Part shown: positions 63,112 through 64,000 of the stretch, piece by piece
Layout: every line of letters begins with the position of its first letter
Position numbering within the stretch: the stretch's first letter is position 1
Source: JASHUC01 sp963849095
Lineage (GTDB): Bacteria; Pseudomonadota; Gammaproteobacteria; Steroidobacterales; Steroidobacteraceae
Assembly: GCA_963849095.1 (NCBI GenBank)
Contig: CAWKGA010000009.1
Location: forward strand, 372,001 to 436,000
Reading direction: 5' to 3'
Length of the DNA: 64,000 nt
The notes under the pieces: model-generated
Database searches by the model: none
Told to the model about the DNA's origin: nothing
What the model saw: only the letters and a program-made list of their open reading frames with translations
Program-made: the position numbers and the translations under genes

Positions 63112-63129
63112 GCCGCGCTCAGCGCGGCT
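63111..63129. terminator. Hairpin between convergent coxC and DUF2909 gene
   Basis: agccgcgct / agcgcggct, a perfect 9 bp inverted repeat about one base, located exactly at the coxC stop and 8 bp before the end of the facing gene. No T-run; may act in both directions. Confidence 0.4.
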
Positions 63130-63337
63130 CGAGTCCGTGCGGCACGATGAGGCCGAAGTACCACGCGATCATCAGCAGGAAGAACAGCGCGAGCGACAGG
63201 CCGACGCGGATCGAGAGCGCGCGCACCATCTTGCGCGAGTCGCCTTGACCGCGCGCGAGGTGATAGAGCGCGGTGCCGAGGCTGACGACGATCGCGAGCA
63301 GCATCAGGAGGATGACGAGATGCAACAGGCTTTGCAT
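63119..63337 (-). CDS. Twin transmembrane protein (DUF2909)
   Basis: 72 residues, two helices (LLHLVILLMLLAIVVSLGTA and SLALFFLLMIAWYFGLIVP) around a polar loop LARGQGDSRKMVRAL. Commonly encoded between coxC and SURF1, as here; function unknown. Its orientation opposes the cox genes. Confidence 0.88.
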   Translation of the reverse strand: MQSLLHLVILLMLLAIVVSLGTALYHLARGQGDSRKMVRALSIRVGLSLALFFLLMIAWYFGLIVPHGLEPR

Positions 63338-63401
63338 GGTGCTGCCGTAGATCTGCGGCGCGTGCGCACCGCGGCTCGATTATAGGGCGCGCCGAGCCTC
63401 T

Positions 63402-64000
63402 GTGCCCATCCTCAGCATCCCGATCGGCCGGCGCGTCTTCGCGCCCTCCTGGAAGATGACGGCTCTCACCGTGGCGCTCTGCGTCCTGTTCCTCTATCTG
63501 GGCCGCTGGCAGTGGGACAAGGGCATCCGCAGGCAGGCGGAGTGGGACGAGTTCGCGCGCGGCGCGGACCGCGCGGTGGTGCTCGGCTCGCGCGACGTGA
63601 TGGAGCTCACCCGCTTCCAGCATGTCGAGGTGGCCGGACGCTACGATCCCTCGCGGCAGTTCCTGCTCGATGACCTGATCCACAACGGCGAGGCGGGCTA
63701 CGAAGTCCTCACGCCTCTCAAGCTCGACGACGGCCGCGTGCTGCTCGTCAATCGGGGCTGGATTCCGTTCTCCGGCTACGAGAACCGGCTGCCCGACGTG
63801 CGGCTCACCGTGACTGCGCCGGTCACGCTCACCGGGCGGGTCGACGAGCTGCCGGCAGCGGGGCTATCGCTCGGGCGCATGCCGCCGCCCCCTGGCAATC
63901 GCTGGCCCAAGGTCACGAGCTTTCCGGACATGGGCCAGCTCGGCGCCGCGCTGGGGCTCCGGCTCGGGAGTCAGCTCGAGCGGCGCATCGTGCTACTCGA
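63402..64000 (+). CDS. SURF1-family assembly factor (3' partial)
   Basis: 199 codons from GTG 63402, open at the window end. First helix TALTVALCVLFLYLGRWQWD with the LGRWQxxR/K motif, then FQHVEVAGRYDPSRQFLLDD and the conserved RGWIPFSGYE. SURF1 helps build the heme a centre of cytochrome c oxidase. The second helix should follow beyond the window. GTG was chosen because no ATG precedes the helix. Confidence 0.88.
   Translation, partial: MPILSIPIGRRVFAPSWKMTALTVALCVLFLYLGRWQWDKGIRRQAEWDEFARGADRAVVLGSRDVMELTRFQHVEVAGRYDPSRQFLLDDLIHNGEAGYEVLTPLKLDDGRVLLVNRGWIPFSGYENRLPDVRLTVTAPVTLTGRVDELPAAGLSLGRMPPPPGNRWPKVTSFPDMGQLGAALGLRLGSQLERRIVLL

Overview
This is a high-GC gammaproteobacterial chromosome segment. 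The conserved blocks (gltA, rpmE, hemW-rdgB-rph, yicC, gmk-rpoZ-spoT-ridA-recG, ubiA, bioB-F-C-D, cox genes and SURF1) fit the Xanthomonadales/Steroidobacteraceae/Nevskiales part of the class. That placement is inferred from gene order and protein type, not from a tree.

Layout. Bases 1-8455 are core: the end of a class A penicillin-binding protein, a conserved hypothetical gene, citrate synthase, ribosomal protein L31, a DnaA-box-bearing spacer, then hemW, rdgB, rph and a PP2C phosphatase on the minus strand, with yicC divergent. Bases 47860-64000 are core again: gmk, rpoZ, spoT, ridA, recG, ubiA, a biotin operon behind a BirA-like operator, a DUF2244 gene, the cytochrome c oxidase genes and the start of SURF1. 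In many gammaproteobacteria yicC and gmk are adjacent, so the roughly 39 kb between them is best read as an accessory island.

The island (about 8456-47640) starts with a tyrosine integrase. Its catalytic HxxR arginine is a cysteine, and its 3' end abuts the 3' half of a tRNA-Pro(CGG) gene, a fossil attachment site. From 26.4 kb down to 12.1 kb, one head-to-tail minus-strand run carries higBA, a decayed type I restriction-modification locus (hsdM and hsdS frameshifted, hsdR open), a RhuM-Fic/Doc protein, a DUF4143 ATPase and several chimeric genes built from pieces of defence genes (DUF1016, DUF262, RhuM, HsdM, HsdS, HsdR, AlbA_2/COG2865 ATPases, EVE-HNH). From 27 to 32 kb and 38.9 to 41 kb lie secreted proteins: a G8-domain beta-helix protein, the remnant of a second copy, three related NTF2-like proteins and a START-like protein. 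Most of these carry Gly/Pro-rich tails. The remainder holds vapBC, an intact-looking IS21-family element with an 8 bp target duplication, an RHH/ParE pair, arsR with a truncated AHSA1 gene, a DoxX-DoxX-DUF805 membrane protein, a broken Fic gene, an AbiEii/AbiEi pair in toxin-first order, a pRiA4b ORF-3 protein and a VapBC45-like pair.

The most unusual signals are the island-wide mosaic of in-frame fusions between defence-gene fragments, the secreted G8/NTF2/START set with shared low-complexity tails, the dead-looking integrase with its tRNA-Pro fossil, and the exact IS21 boundaries. Frameshifts are confined to the island and none was seen in core genes, which argues for real decay rather than poor sequence quality.
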